64,000 nt of DNA from Marinobacter caseinilyticus (GTDB lineage Bacteria; Pseudomonadota; Gammaproteobacteria; Pseudomonadales; Oleiphilaceae): positions 1 to 64,000 of the forward strand of contig NZ_WUQJ01000030.1 in assembly GCF_011074955.1 (NCBI RefSeq). Reading direction: 5' to 3'. Positions within the stretch are counted from its first letter, which is position 1. Every line of letters begins with the position of its first letter. The position numbers and the translations under genes were made by a program. The notes under the pieces were generated by a model. The model worked only from the letters and a program-made list of their open reading frames with translations. It did no database searches and had not been told where the DNA came from. Of the stretch, positions 13,153 through 21,546 are shown piece by piece.

Positions 13153-14384
13153 TGCAAAAATTAATTTCCTGGATAGATCAGCGACTACCGATCGTTGAGG
13201 CGTACAACAAGCACTTGGGCCAGTACTATGCGCCCAAGAATTTCAATATGTGGTACTTTTTCGGCTCATTGGCATTGTTGGTGCTGGTCAACCAATTGGT
13301 GACCGGGATTTGGCTAACCATGAGTTACAACCCGAGTGCTGAGTCGGCGTTCGCATCCGTTGAATACATTATGCGCGATGTCCAGTGGGGCTGGTTGTTG
13401 CGCTATATGCACTCGACCGGCGCTTCTGCGTTCTTTGTCGTGGTGTATCTGCACATGTTCCGGGGCCTGATGTACGGCTCCTATCAGAAGCCACGCGAGT
13501 TGATCTGGATCTTCGGGATGCTGATTTATCTCATGCTGATGGCGGAAGCCTTCATGGGCTACCTGCTGCCGTGGGGACAGATGTCCTATTGGGGTGCGCA
13601 GGTCATCGTGAACCTGTTTGGTGCGATTCCAGTTATTGGTGAAGACTTGTCACTGTGGATTCGGGGCGATTACCTGATATCCGGCATTACTCTTAACCGC
13701 TTTTTCGCTCTGCATGTGGTTGCGTTGCCGATTGTGCTTTTGGGTCTGGTAGTCCTTCACATCCTGGCGTTGCACGAGGTGGGTTCAAACAACCCGGATG
13801 GCATTGACATCAAAAAGAATAAAGATGAGCACGGCATTCCAAAAGACGGTATTCCGTTTCATCCTTACTACACCGTTCACGACCTCATAGGTGTTGGTGT
13901 ATTTCTCTTTGTCTTCTGTGTGGTGGTTTTCTTCTTCCCAGAAATGGGCGGGCTGTTCCTGGAAAAACCCAATTTTGAGCCGGCCAATTCGTTGAAAACG
14001 CCAGAGCACATTGCGCCAGTTTGGTATTTCACGCCATTCTACGCGATGCTTCGAGCCGTTACGGTCGACTTGTTTGGGTTGCCAGCCAAGTTCTGGGGTG
14101 TTGTGGTCATGGGCGGCGCAATAGCCATTCTGTTTGTGTTGCCATGGCTGGACAAGAGTCCGGTGCGCTCGATTCGCTACAAGGGCCGCCTGAGCAAAAT
14201 TGCACTGGCCTGCCTCGTAGTCAGTTTCATAATTCTGGGTTATCTGGGGATTGTGCCGGCGACTGAGGGGCGCACAACGTTGGCTCAGATACTGACAACG
14301 CTCTACTTCCTGTATTTCATTCTGATGCCGTTTTACACGCGAATGGAGCAGACTAAGCCAGTACCAGAGAGGGTGACAGGATGA
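13152..14384 (+). CDS. petB: Cytochrome b of the bc1 complex
   Basis: A 410-residue membrane subunit that binds two b hemes and holds the quinol (Qo) and quinone (Qi) sites. It is the full-length bacterial type with about eight transmembrane helices; the N-terminal part has the heme-ligand region around LRYMHSTGASAFFVVVYLHM. The Qo motif reads PVWY at residues 289-292 instead of the mitochondrial PEWY, a variant known in beta- and gammaproteobacteria. It is followed by petC with a 4-base ATGA overlap. Confidence 0.97.
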   Translation: MQKLISWIDQRLPIVEAYNKHLGQYYAPKNFNMWYFFGSLALLVLVNQLVTGIWLTMSYNPSAESAFASVEYIMRDVQWGWLLRYMHSTGASAFFVVVYLHMFRGLMYGSYQKPRELIWIFGMLIYLMLMAEAFMGYLLPWGQMSYWGAQVIVNLFGAIPVIGEDLSLWIRGDYLISGITLNRFFALHVVALPIVLLGLVVLHILALHEVGSNNPDGIDIKKNKDEHGIPKDGIPFHPYYTVHDLIGVGVFLFVFCVVVFFFPEMGGLFLEKPNFEPANSLKTPEHIAPVWYFTPFYAMLRAVTVDLFGLPAKFWGVVVMGGAIAILFVLPWLDKSPVRSIRYKGRLSKIALACLVVSFIILGYLGIVPATEGRTTLAQILTTLYFLYFILMPFYTRMEQTKPVPERVTG

Positions 14385-15139
14385 TCAAGAAGCTAATTCT
14401 GGGATTGTTGATAACTGTTCTTCCGGTTTTTGCGTCAGCTGCAGGTGGCGGTGTCGCACTTGATAACATGACACCTGATCATACCAACAAGGCATCACTG
14501 CAGCGCGGTGTCGCTCTGTTCACGAACTACTGCATGGGGTGTCATTCCATGGAGTACGCTCGGTACAAGCGCGTAGCGGACGATCTGGAAATACCGGTTG
14601 AGCTCTACGAAGAGAACCTGCTATTCACCAGCGCCAAAATTGGTGAATTGATGACCATTGCGATGGACAAGGACCAATCGGCCAACTGGTTTGGTAGTCC
14701 GCCGCCGGACTTAACACTGGAGTCGCGGTTACGGGGCGAGGATTGGATCTTTTCCTACCTGAGAGCCTTTTATAAAGACGAGTCTCGACCATTTGGTGTG
14801 AATAATGCCGTCTTTGAAAATGTGGGTATGCCGCATGTAATGATTGATCTCCAGGGCTTGTGCGCCGTTAAGCCTGAAATCGGTCATACGGCCAGCATAG
14901 ATCCGCTCAGTGGCAATGTTAAGAACGATGGCACTTGTCCTGAGTGGGAGAGTGAGGGATCTATGACGCCGGTAGAATTTGACCGTGCAATGTACGATCT
15001 GACCAACTTCTTGTCCTACATGGGTGATCCGGTCAAAGTTGAACGTGAGCGCCTGGGTGTTTTCGTATTGATCTTTATTGCAATCTTCTTCGTGTTCGCG
15101 TTCCTGCTGAACCGTGAGTACTGGAAAGACGTGCACTGA
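14381..15139 (+). CDS. petC: Cytochrome c1
   Basis: A 252-residue periplasmic heme protein that takes electrons from the Rieske centre and passes them to soluble cytochrome c. It has a signal peptide (ending near ASA at about residue 20), one heme c site CMGCH at 51-55, the PPDLTLESRLRG block and a C-terminal membrane anchor (FVLIFIAIFFVFAFLLN). Last gene of the petABC operon; sspA follows after 109 bases with its own likely promoter. Confidence 0.97.
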   Translation: MIKKLILGLLITVLPVFASAAGGGVALDNMTPDHTNKASLQRGVALFTNYCMGCHSMEYARYKRVADDLEIPVELYEENLLFTSAKIGELMTIAMDKDQSANWFGSPPPDLTLESRLRGEDWIFSYLRAFYKDESRPFGVNNAVFENVGMPHVMIDLQGLCAVKPEIGHTASIDPLSGNVKNDGTCPEWESEGSMTPVEFDRAMYDLTNFLSYMGDPVKVERERLGVFVLIFIAIFFVFAFLLNREYWKDVH

Positions 15140-15148
15140 GGATTCGGG

Positions 15149-15154
15149 TATAAT
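15149..15154 (+). promoter_or_regulatory. Putative sspA -10 element
   Basis: A perfect TATAAT lies 10 bases after the petC stop and about 95 bases before sspA. No good -35 is visible at the proper distance, so strength is uncertain. petABC and sspAB often adjoin in gammaproteobacteria. Confidence 0.4.
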
Positions 15155-15248
15155 ACAGATCGCATTGTGTCCAGCGGGCCATTGATGGCTCGCTGGTTTT
15201 TTGCGTTATGCGGTTTCATTTTGATGTGTCCAATCGTGGGGTAGTTTT

Positions 15249-15878
15249 ATGGGCGTTGTGACCAAGCGGTCATCAATGACGTTTTTCTCGGACCCGGCCA
15301 GCCATTACAGCCATCGTGTCCGAATCGTGCTTGCTGAAAAGGGTGTTACTGTCGACGTGGTAGATGTTGACCCTGACAGCCCTCCTGGGGAGCTTGCCGA
15401 CCTTAATCCGTACAACGCCCTGCCAACGTTGGTGGATCGTGATCTTGTGCTATATGAGCCCAATATCATGATGGAGTACTTGGACGAGCGTTTTCCGCAC
15501 CCGCCGTTGTTGCCGGTATACCCTGTAGCGCGTGCCAATAGCAGGCTCATGATCCATCGGATTCAGAAAGACTGGTGCGGGCTGGTTGATCAGATTCTGG
15601 CCCAGCCGAATCACAAGGCGTCTGAGGCGGCGCGTAAGGAGTTGCGCGAAGGTCTGTTGGCGGCAGCACCACTATTTGGCGAAATGCCATTTTTCCTGTC
15701 GGAGGAGTTCACTATTGTGGACTGCTGTATCGCCCCCATTCTTTGGCGTTTGCCGGCGCTTGGAGTCGATTTGAGCGATAAGCAGGGTAAACCGATACAG
15801 AAATACATGGATCGGATTTTTAGCCGCGAAGGCTTCAAGGCTAGCTTGTCCGATCTTGAAGAAGACATCCGTAACTGA
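15249..15878 (+). CDS. sspA: Stringent starvation protein A
   Basis: A 209-residue glutathione-S-transferase-fold protein that binds RNA polymerase and adjusts transcription during stress and starvation rather than acting as an enzyme. The thioredoxin-like N-terminal half ([23 protein letters not shown]) and the [21 protein letters not shown] block are typical of SspA. The C-terminal half is helical. It lies before sspB with a 34-base gap, the normal pairing. Confidence 0.95.
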   Translation: MGVVTKRSSMTFFSDPASHYSHRVRIVLAEKGVTVDVVDVDPDSPPGELADLNPYNALPTLVDRDLVLYEPNIMMEYLDERFPHPPLLPVYPVARANSRLMIHRIQKDWCGLVDQILAQPNHKASEAARKELREGLLAAAPLFGEMPFFLSEEFTIVDCCIAPILWRLPALGVDLSDKQGKPIQKYMDRIFSREGFKASLSDLEEDIRN

Positions 15879-15912
15879 TTCGCTCGACATGGTGTTGGGC
15901 TTGGGGGATTGA

Positions 15913-16344
15913 GTGTCTGAAAAGACCGTGAAAATGACGTCCAGTCGACCATACCTGGTGCGGGCATTTAACGAATGGATTCTCGACAATAATTGCACGC
16001 CTTACATTGTTGTAGATGCAGGTGTTCAGGGTGTGCAAGTGCCAACAGAGCACGTGGCGAACGGGCAAATTGTGCTGAATATCAGCCCTGGCGCGGTTAA
16101 AGCGCTGGTCATCGGGAATGGTGCATTGGAGTTCAGTGCCCGTTTCGGTGGCGTGCCAATGCAGGTGTTCATTCCGCTGCAAGCGGTAATGGCGATTTAC
16201 GCCCGTGAGAACGGGGAAGGGATGGTTTTTGGCAGTGAGCCAGGGTCGCCTGACCCCGAGGGTGGTAGCCCTGAAGCTGACCGCTCGTCGAGTCAGTCGG
16301 CTCAGCGGCCCTCTGGAAAGCCAAGCCTGAAGGTGGTGAAATAG
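15913..16344 (+). CDS. sspB: ClpXP protease specificity-enhancing factor
   Basis: SspB tethers ssrA-tagged proteins to the ClpX unfoldase. The 143-residue product has the conserved body (RPYLVRAFNEWILDNNCTP, then GQIVLNISPGAV and ARFGGVP), an acidic, flexible linker, and the C-terminal ClpX-binding tail ending LKVVK. The GTG start is supported by GGGGGA (15903-15908) at good distance; an ATG eight codons in would cut into the N-terminus. It ends before a hairpin shared with the convergent lpoA-yraN-diaA group. Confidence 0.94.
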   Translation: MSEKTVKMTSSRPYLVRAFNEWILDNNCTPYIVVDAGVQGVQVPTEHVANGQIVLNISPGAVKALVIGNGALEFSARFGGVPMQVFIPLQAVMAIYARENGEGMVFGSEPGSPDPEGGSPEADRSSSQSAQRPSGKPSLKVVK

Positions 16345-16363
16345 GCACTTCGTGGCCTGATAC

Positions 16364-16386
16364 GGGCCAGTCAATCTGGCTGGCCC
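16364..16386. terminator. Hairpin between convergent sspB and diaA-like gene
   Basis: GGGCCAG (16364-16370) and CTGGCCC (16380-16386) form a 7-bp stem between two converging genes. The T-run that follows on the plus strand is short (TATTT), so it may be a weak, bidirectional terminator. Confidence 0.45.
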
Positions 16387-16401
16387 TATTTCTGATGCTT
16401 G

Positions 16402-16992
16402 TCAGCCTCCGAACAACTTCCTGTCTATGAGTGCGCAGACCGCGTTGATAATCACCAGCATAAGCGGTGTCGCTTGATTTGGTTCAAGATTGTTGAGTGC
16501 GACTTCATGGTCTTCCGGTTGCAGCAATGACGTGATATCGGTTTTCTCTTTTGCGCTCAGTACCACAACTCTCATTTCACGATCGTGGGCGGCTTGGATT
16601 GCTTGAATCAGGTTCGCTTTATGCCCATCGTCGACAATTACCAGCAGCAAGTCGTTTGCTTTTCCTATCGCTCGAACCTGTCTAGAAAACGTATCGTTGA
16701 AGCGATTGTCCCGACATATGGCTGAATAGGTTGTTGCGTCGGCGCCCAGGTTGATTGCGGGCAGCGCGGGGCGATCCTGGTCATAGCGATTGAGCAGTGC
16801 CGTACAAAAATACTGGGCCAGGATGTTTGCGTTACCGTTGGCGCAGGCGATGACTTTGCCGTCCAGTAATAATGATTCGACAATCGTGTCGGCCGCCCTG
16901 GCAATGTCCGGCCCTGCATGGCTCGCTGCCTGTGCGGTTTGCTCCATGTGATTGGCGAACCACCCGTTAATCAAGTCGTCGGTGTCAGTCAT
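16402..16992 (-). CDS. SIS-domain protein, DiaA-like, with altered sugar-phosphate motif
   Basis: A 196-residue protein that follows yraN with a 4-base overlap, the place held by diaA in E. coli (rsmI-lpoA-yraN-diaA). DiaA forms tetramers and helps DnaA assemble at oriC. The alignment I can make by eye keeps RPALPAINL and the C-terminal LIDRKLF, whose Leu-Phe pair corresponds to residues reported to contact DnaA. But the loop CGNGTSAANAQHF of E. coli reads CANGNANILAQYF here, and STRGNSRD reads VDDGHKAN, so serines that would hold a sugar phosphate are lost. A catalytic isomerase role is therefore unlikely. Confidence 0.75.
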   Translation of the reverse strand: MTDTDDLINGWFANHMEQTAQAASHAGPDIARAADTIVESLLLDGKVIACANGNANILAQYFCTALLNRYDQDRPALPAINLGADATTYSAICRDNRFNDTFSRQVRAIGKANDLLLVIVDDGHKANLIQAIQAAHDREMRVVVLSAKEKTDITSLLQPEDHEVALNNLEPNQATPLMLVIINAVCALIDRKLFGG

Positions 16993-17366
16993 GAGTTAGC
17001 CTGGATCGCATTTTTTATCCATTGTATTCGGTATTGTTTTACAAATCCCGGGGCCATTGCAATCACGTCAATTCGTGTGGGAGCATTCCACAAACCGTGT
17101 CGTTGCAAGTATAGGGCAGCCGCTTTCAGCAGGCGCTGTTGTTTGCGATAACTGATCGATTCAGCGCTAGTACTGTAGCTGCCATTGCCGCGGTAACGCA
17201 CCTCAAAAAACACCAGAACGCCATCATCCATGCCGATCAGGTCGAGTTCACCTCCGCGGCTGAAGACATTGCGATCGGTAATGCGTACGCCCCGGCGTTC
17301 CAGATACCGGGCGGCGGCTTCTTCGGCCTGTTGACCGGATGTTTTCTTGCCTTCCTTGGCAGTCAT
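16989..17366 (-). CDS. yraN: YraN family protein (UPF0102, nuclease-like fold)
   Basis: A 125-residue protein of the UPF0102 family. The restriction-endonuclease-like core is seen as GQQAEEAAARYLERRG, then GGELDLIGMDDGVLVFFEVRYR, where Glu, Asp and the E-x-R pair match the usual metal-binding pattern (EVK is more common than the EVR found here). The biochemical role is not known. It sits between lpoA and the diaA-like gene and overlaps the latter by four bases. Confidence 0.88.
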   Translation of the reverse strand: MTAKEGKKTSGQQAEEAAARYLERRGVRITDRNVFSRGGELDLIGMDDGVLVFFEVRYRGNGSYSTSAESISYRKQQRLLKAAALYLQRHGLWNAPTRIDVIAMAPGFVKQYRIQWIKNAIQANS

Positions 17367-17380
17367 CCTGTGGTTTCCTG

Positions 17381-19276
17381 TTATTCTCGATTCGGCGTAC
17401 CGGCAGCATTTTGGGGTGTTGGGTTGGTCATTTGTTCTAAATTGTCGCCGCTTTCTTCCTCAACCAATTCCGGCAGCGGTTTTGGCGCGCCTTGCTCAAA
17501 GCGGGCCCAACGCTGTTTACGATGGATCTTGCCTTGCTCCGACATGGTCAGCACGCCGGTATGTCCGTCCAGCGTACTGCCTTGAACCTGTTCGAGAAGC
17601 GGCAGTCGAGCGCTGAGTTGAAAAGCGTCGGCCCCCATGGCAAACAGCCGTCCAAGTTGGCCGCCCATATTAGGGAAGGCCGATCGGACGGATGAGCGCA
17701 ATGGGTTTTGTTCGTCGAGAACCCAAGGGATGTCGGTAAACACCACCTGATCCAGGTCGCGGTCGCGAGCGGGATCGGGGCGTCCTTCATAGATCAGTGA
17801 CGGCGAGTACACCGGAAGGTCGCCGGCAAAATAGAACGCAAACAGAGGTTTGAATTGGCGAGCGACAGTTGGCTGCGCAACCATGATAATGGCGTCGACG
17901 TCCTGGCGCCGGCGGGGTTCGAACTCGACGTTCTGGCCAATCGTTTGCTCTACTTCGATCGCTCGTTGGCGGCTGACGTTAACGCCAAGCAAGTCGGCGC
18001 TGACCGCGCGCAGGTTATCGGTTCGGAAAAACCGTTGAATCTGCAGGGCTGTGCCTTCATTTTCATCCAGTCCGGCAAGCAGGGCCTGTTCAAAACGATC
18101 TCCCCAGTCTCCCCCCGGAATGAGGGCAAGCACCTGTTTGAGTCCCTCAGCGTGAAGTCGCTCGGCAATCTGGCGGGCCTCATCTTCGGCGGACAGGCCA
18201 AACTGGTAAAGGCGGGCAGGGGGCTCGTTGCCGCTGTCGTCGTAGTTCAGGGCCAGCAGTGGAATTGGCATGGCATTGCGTCCTGCGATAGCCGCCAGCG
18301 CCTCTTTGTTCAGAGGCCCTACGATCAGATCCGGGCTTGTCTTCAATAGTTCTTCGTAGAGCGTGTCGAAGGGTTTGCCGTGGGTGTCGGTCACCGAGAT
18401 CTCAATATTGAAATCTTTGGCGGTTGTGTCTGTATAGAATGCCGCCATGAATCCGTCCCGTACGGCCGCACCTGCACTGGCTAAGGGGCCGGTCAATGGA
18501 ACCGCCAAGGTGATCTTCTCGGGCCGCTCCTGGGCTAGCAGGGTGATCAACGACAATTCACTTGGCAATTCACGGGCTGCGGGGTGCCCTGCCCAATTGT
18601 ACTGCCAGTCCCGAATCGCCTTACTTTGAGCTTCCAGTCGCATCCCCGGCGAGCGCAGTATAATGGCAAGCTCCAGCCAGCCTTGGGTGTCGTACCCAAT
18701 GGCGCGTTGGCTTTCGTCATTTAGCACCTGGCTGGAGGTCCGTTTGAGTGCTTGCCAGATACGATCATTCAGATCTTTGGTGTCGGTGTTTAGGGGTTGG
18801 GCCTTGAGAACGATCAACGTCTGGGCCACTTTCATGGGCTGTTGAGCCAGGTCGAACGTTGCCAGCTGGAGTTCAAGCGCCTGCTCGACCAGATCTGCCC
18901 GATACTGCTGAAACTGACTGCTACTTAAAGTTTCAGATAACTGCTGTGCCCACAGCCGATCTTCCAGGGCGGCCACGCCAGACATGGCCAGCAGCAGGTA
19001 CTGGTTTTTCAGGCTTTCGACGGTGGTGTCAAATCGCCGGTTCTGCAGAATTGTGCGAGCTTCCTTGTGAGCCCCCGCGGCTTGAAAGCGGTCGGCTGTT
19101 TGCAATAGATAACGTTGGGCCGCTTCTTCACTTTCAGCCTCGTCCGCAAGGGCGAGGGCGACATCCGCGGTTTGCGGTTCACCAGACTGCAAATTGATCG
19201 GGGCGCAGCCCCCAAGGGTGAACAAAAGTGCCAAAATGGCAACAATGTAACGGGCGTTCAGATGATTGGTTATCAT
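17381..19276 (-). CDS. lpoA: Penicillin-binding protein activator LpoA
   Basis: An outer-membrane lipoprotein that reaches through the periplasm to activate PBP1a. The 631-residue product starts with a lipoprotein signal whose lipobox LGGC lies at residues 21-24. The N-terminal half is a TPR-like helical array, and the C-terminal half (from about LAQERPEKITLAVPLTGPLA) is a periplasmic-binding-protein fold (YraM/LppC family). The start at 19276 was chosen to place the lipobox correctly; the open frame extends 57 codons upstream into the divergent promoter region. First gene of lpoA-yraN-diaA, divergent from rsmI. Confidence 0.93.
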   Translation of the reverse strand: MITNHLNARYIVAILALLFTLGGCAPINLQSGEPQTADVALALADEAESEEAAQRYLLQTADRFQAAGAHKEARTILQNRRFDTTVESLKNQYLLLAMSGVAALEDRLWAQQLSETLSSSQFQQYRADLVEQALELQLATFDLAQQPMKVAQTLIVLKAQPLNTDTKDLNDRIWQALKRTSSQVLNDESQRAIGYDTQGWLELAIILRSPGMRLEAQSKAIRDWQYNWAGHPAARELPSELSLITLLAQERPEKITLAVPLTGPLASAGAAVRDGFMAAFYTDTTAKDFNIEISVTDTHGKPFDTLYEELLKTSPDLIVGPLNKEALAAIAGRNAMPIPLLALNYDDSGNEPPARLYQFGLSAEDEARQIAERLHAEGLKQVLALIPGGDWGDRFEQALLAGLDENEGTALQIQRFFRTDNLRAVSADLLGVNVSRQRAIEVEQTIGQNVEFEPRRRQDVDAIIMVAQPTVARQFKPLFAFYFAGDLPVYSPSLIYEGRPDPARDRDLDQVVFTDIPWVLDEQNPLRSSVRSAFPNMGGQLGRLFAMGADAFQLSARLPLLEQVQGSTLDGHTGVLTMSEQGKIHRKQRWARFEQGAPKPLPELVEEESGDNLEQMTNPTPQNAAGTPNRE

Positions 19277-19417
19277 GTCTGGTTCACACAGCTCCCGGGC
19301 GTTACGCTTGTGACGCCGTTTAATCGGCGGCATCATGCTTAAAACGGGCAGTTTACCAGCTCGTGGCGCAATTCTCATGACGTTGATGTCATCCTGAGTA
19401 ATAAAAGAGGGTATTGA

Positions 19418-20287
19418 GTGGCTTCTGATTCGAGTCAGCCCCGTCAAATGGCGGGTGTGTTATATATTGTTGCCACCCCCATAGGCAATCTTGACGATCT
19501 TTCCTTGCGTGCGGTCGAGGTGCTGAAGAAGGTGGACCTAGTGGCAGCGGAGGACACGCGCCACAGTCGTCGGTTGCTTCAGCACCTGGGTCTCCAGAAA
19601 ACAATGCTGGCCCTTCACGATCACAATGAGCGGGATCGAACGGAAGGCGTTCTGGACCTGCTGCGCAAAGGGTCAAGTATTGCGCTGATATCCGACGCGG
19701 GTACACCGCTGATATCCGATCCCGGCTTTGTATTGGTGCGGGAAGCTCGCCAGCACGGCTTGGTTGTTACGCCAATACCGGGAGCGTGTGCCTTGGTGGC
19801 GGCGCTCAGTGCGGCGGGGTTGCCGACGGATCGTTTTCGCTTCGAGGGATTTTTACCAACGAAACGCGGCGCCCGCCAGGCGGCGTTGGCCGCGCTGGCC
19901 GAGGAAGTGGCGACGCTGGTATTTTATGAATCACCTCACCGAATTCTCGAAACTGCGGAAGAAATTGCACAAGCGTTTGGGCCAGACCGTGAGGTGGTGT
20001 TTGCTCGGGAGATGACGAAAGCGTTTGAAACGTTCTACGCCGGACCTGCAGCGGTGGTAGCGGCGTCCCTGAAAGCCGACCCCTACGCGGTCAAAGGCGA
20101 GTTCGTGGTGATGGTGCATGGCGCTGACAAAAGGGATGATGATGGTGGCGGGTTCGAGGTGGATAAGTTGCTACGCTTGCTCATTGCCGAGCTGCCAGTG
20201 AAAAAGGCTGCGCGTATTGGTGCTGAGTTGACCGGCGTGTCGAAAAATGACCTGTACCAGCGTGCACTGGAAATTAAGGGGGCGTGA
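19418..20287 (+). CDS. rsmI: 16S rRNA 2'-O-ribose C1402 methyltransferase
   Basis: A 289-residue tetrapyrrole-methylase-fold enzyme that methylates the ribose of C1402 in 16S rRNA with S-adenosylmethionine. Signature blocks are LYIVATPIGNLDDLSLRA at the N-terminus, AEDTRHSRRLL, ISDAGTPLISDPG and VFYESPHRI. The GTG start at 19418 has AGAGGG six bases before it; an internal ATG at 19448 is possible. It is divergent from lpoA, as in E. coli, and is followed immediately by the RNase P RNA gene. Confidence 0.96.
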   Translation: MASDSSQPRQMAGVLYIVATPIGNLDDLSLRAVEVLKKVDLVAAEDTRHSRRLLQHLGLQKTMLALHDHNERDRTEGVLDLLRKGSSIALISDAGTPLISDPGFVLVREARQHGLVVTPIPGACALVAALSAAGLPTDRFRFEGFLPTKRGARQAALAALAEEVATLVFYESPHRILETAEEIAQAFGPDREVVFAREMTKAFETFYAGPAAVVAASLKADPYAVKGEFVVMVHGADKRDDDGGGFEVDKLLRLLIAELPVKKAARIGAELTGVSKNDLYQRALEIKGA

Positions 20288-20330
20288 CGGTTTTGCTTGC
20301 GCCGCCTGGGTGCGGTCGGTATCGTCTCGG

Positions 20331-20681
20331 CTGAGTTCGCCAGACAGTCGCCGCCAGTTCGCTGGGGGAGGAAAGTCCGGGCTCCGCAGGGCAAGGTGCC
20401 AGGTAACGCCTGGGCGGCGTGAGCCGATGGAAAGTGCAACAGAAAGTATACCGCCTAAGTGCCTTCGGGCGCCGGTAAGGTTGAAATGGTGCGGTAAGAG
20501 CGCACCGCGTGACTGGTAACAGTTCACGGCGATGGAAAACCCCACCTGGAGCAAGACCAAATAGGAGTCCTATGGCGTGGCCCGCGCTGGACTCGGGTAG
20601 GTTGCTTGAGGCCTGTGGTGACGCAGGCCCTAGATGAATGGCTGTCCAAGACAAAACCCGGCTTATCGGCGAACTCACCTT
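20331..20681 (+). ncRNA. rnpB: RNase P RNA (type A)
   Basis: The catalytic RNA that matures tRNA 5' ends. The P1 helix pairs GAGTTCGCC (20333-20341) with GGCGAACTC (20668-20676). Conserved blocks include GAGGAAAGTCCGGGCTCC, GTGCCAGGTAACGCCTGG, GGTGCGGTAAGAGCGCACCG, and AGATGAATGGCTGTCC near the 3' end. Ends follow the E. coli model (CACCT after P1). The promoter lies in or just after the end of rsmI (a possible -10 TATCGT at 20320-20325), and the P1 start is only about 45 bases after the rsmI stop. Confidence 0.97.
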
Positions 20682-20694
20682 TTCTCTTTGCTCT

Positions 20695-20729
20695 CCGGTT
20701 CACGCATTCCTGGCGAAAGTGTGAACCGG
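20695..20729 (+). terminator. Hairpin after rnpB
   Basis: CCGGTTCAC (20695-20703) and GTGAACCGG (20721-20729) form a perfect 9-bp stem with a 17-base loop. The following ATTGTTCTC is only partly T-rich, so termination is likely but not classic. Confidence 0.6.
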
Positions 20730-20914
20730 ATTGTTCTCACGTCCAGCCTTTTATATCCAAATAATCTTAAACTTCACTTGTCGTCTCCAGTATTTGCTGC
20801 AGGTGATTGATTTATTTATTTTTCTTTTTCGTAATGTCAGCGTTTTGTTAACTCTTCGCCTGTAACTCCTTGTCATTAAAGAAACTTTTCCCTGTGCGGC
20901 GCTTATGGCGGTGC
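20730..20914 (+). other. AT-rich gap before the division cluster
   Basis: I see no gene here. The stretch is notably AT-rich around 20800-20850, with runs such as ATTTATTTATTTTTCTTTTT. It may raise activity of the downstream promoter or bind global regulators; no specific site was recognised. Confidence 0.4.
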
Positions 20915-20943
20915 TTGCATTGTGTTCGGCGTGTTTCTATAGT
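20915..20943 (+). promoter_or_regulatory. Promoter of the dcw cluster (Pmra-like)
   Basis: TTGCAT (20915-20920), exactly 17 bases, then TATAGT (20938-20943). It is placed 141 bases before mraZ and directly before the TGG-repeat array, the arrangement expected for a MraZ-autoregulated promoter. Confidence 0.7.
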
Positions 20944-20952
20944 GTGCAGGAG

Positions 20953-20977
20953 TGGGAAAAAGTGGTTTTAAGTGGTT
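20953..20977 (+). promoter_or_regulatory. MraZ-box-like repeats
   Basis: TGGGA (20953), TGGTT (20963) and TGGTT (20973) are spaced exactly 10 bases apart, so each 5-base box is followed by a 5-base spacer. E. coli MraZ binds TGGGN boxes with this spacing at its own promoter. The array begins about at the transcription start, fitting repression. Only the first box fully fits TGGGN. Confidence 0.6.
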
Positions 20978-21084
20978 TTTGGTGTCATCTCAAGGGGTGA
21001 AGTGGCAGGGAATGGGAAATATCCATTCCGGGCTGACCGAAAAATCCGTTAGAACCGGTACCGACAACGGCAGAGTTATCGCAA

Positions 21085-21546
21085 ATGAGCAAGTTTCTCG
21101 GCAGTCATGCCATCAATATGGATGCGAAGGGTCGTTTGGCGATCCCCGCACGGGTGCGTGAGGAACTCGCGCAAGCCTGTAGCGGTCGCATTGTATTGAC
21201 TGCCAACGCGCCGGATACCGAAGAAGAACGCTGTCTGTTGATCTACCCGGAGCCCCAATGGGAGGCACTGCGTCCCGAAATAGAAGCGCTACCCAATATG
21301 AATCGCAGGGCCCGGCGCCTGCAACGATTGATGCTCGGCTACGCGACGCCTCTGGAGCTGGACTCGGTTGGTCGAGTGTTGGTGCCCCCCACGCTGAGGG
21401 ACTATGCCCGTTTTGAGAAAAAACTGATGGTGATTGGTCAAGGCAAAAAGCTTGAGCTCTGGAACGAAGAGCGTTGGTTTGCCTGGCTTGATGAAGCTTC
21501 GGCGGATGATGACATGCCGCCTGAGATGGAAGCGCTGTCGCTATGA
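21085..21546 (+). CDS. mraZ: Transcriptional regulator MraZ
   Basis: A 153-residue DNA-binding protein with two AbrB-like swapped-hairpin domains, each with a DxxxR motif (DAKGR at 13-17 and DSVGR at 93-97). It forms ring-shaped oligomers that bind repeated boxes and repress the dcw promoter. The candidate boxes lie 108-132 bases upstream. The stop overlaps the rsmH start by four bases (ATGA). Confidence 0.96.
   Translation: MSKFLGSHAINMDAKGRLAIPARVREELAQACSGRIVLTANAPDTEEERCLLIYPEPQWEALRPEIEALPNMNRRARRLQRLMLGYATPLELDSVGRVLVPPTLRDYARFEKKLMVIGQGKKLELWNEERWFAWLDEASADDDMPPEMEALSL

Noticed and set aside
20083..20678. Frames over the end of rsmI and the RNase P RNA
   Set aside because: They run through a structural RNA gene and have no conserved protein features.
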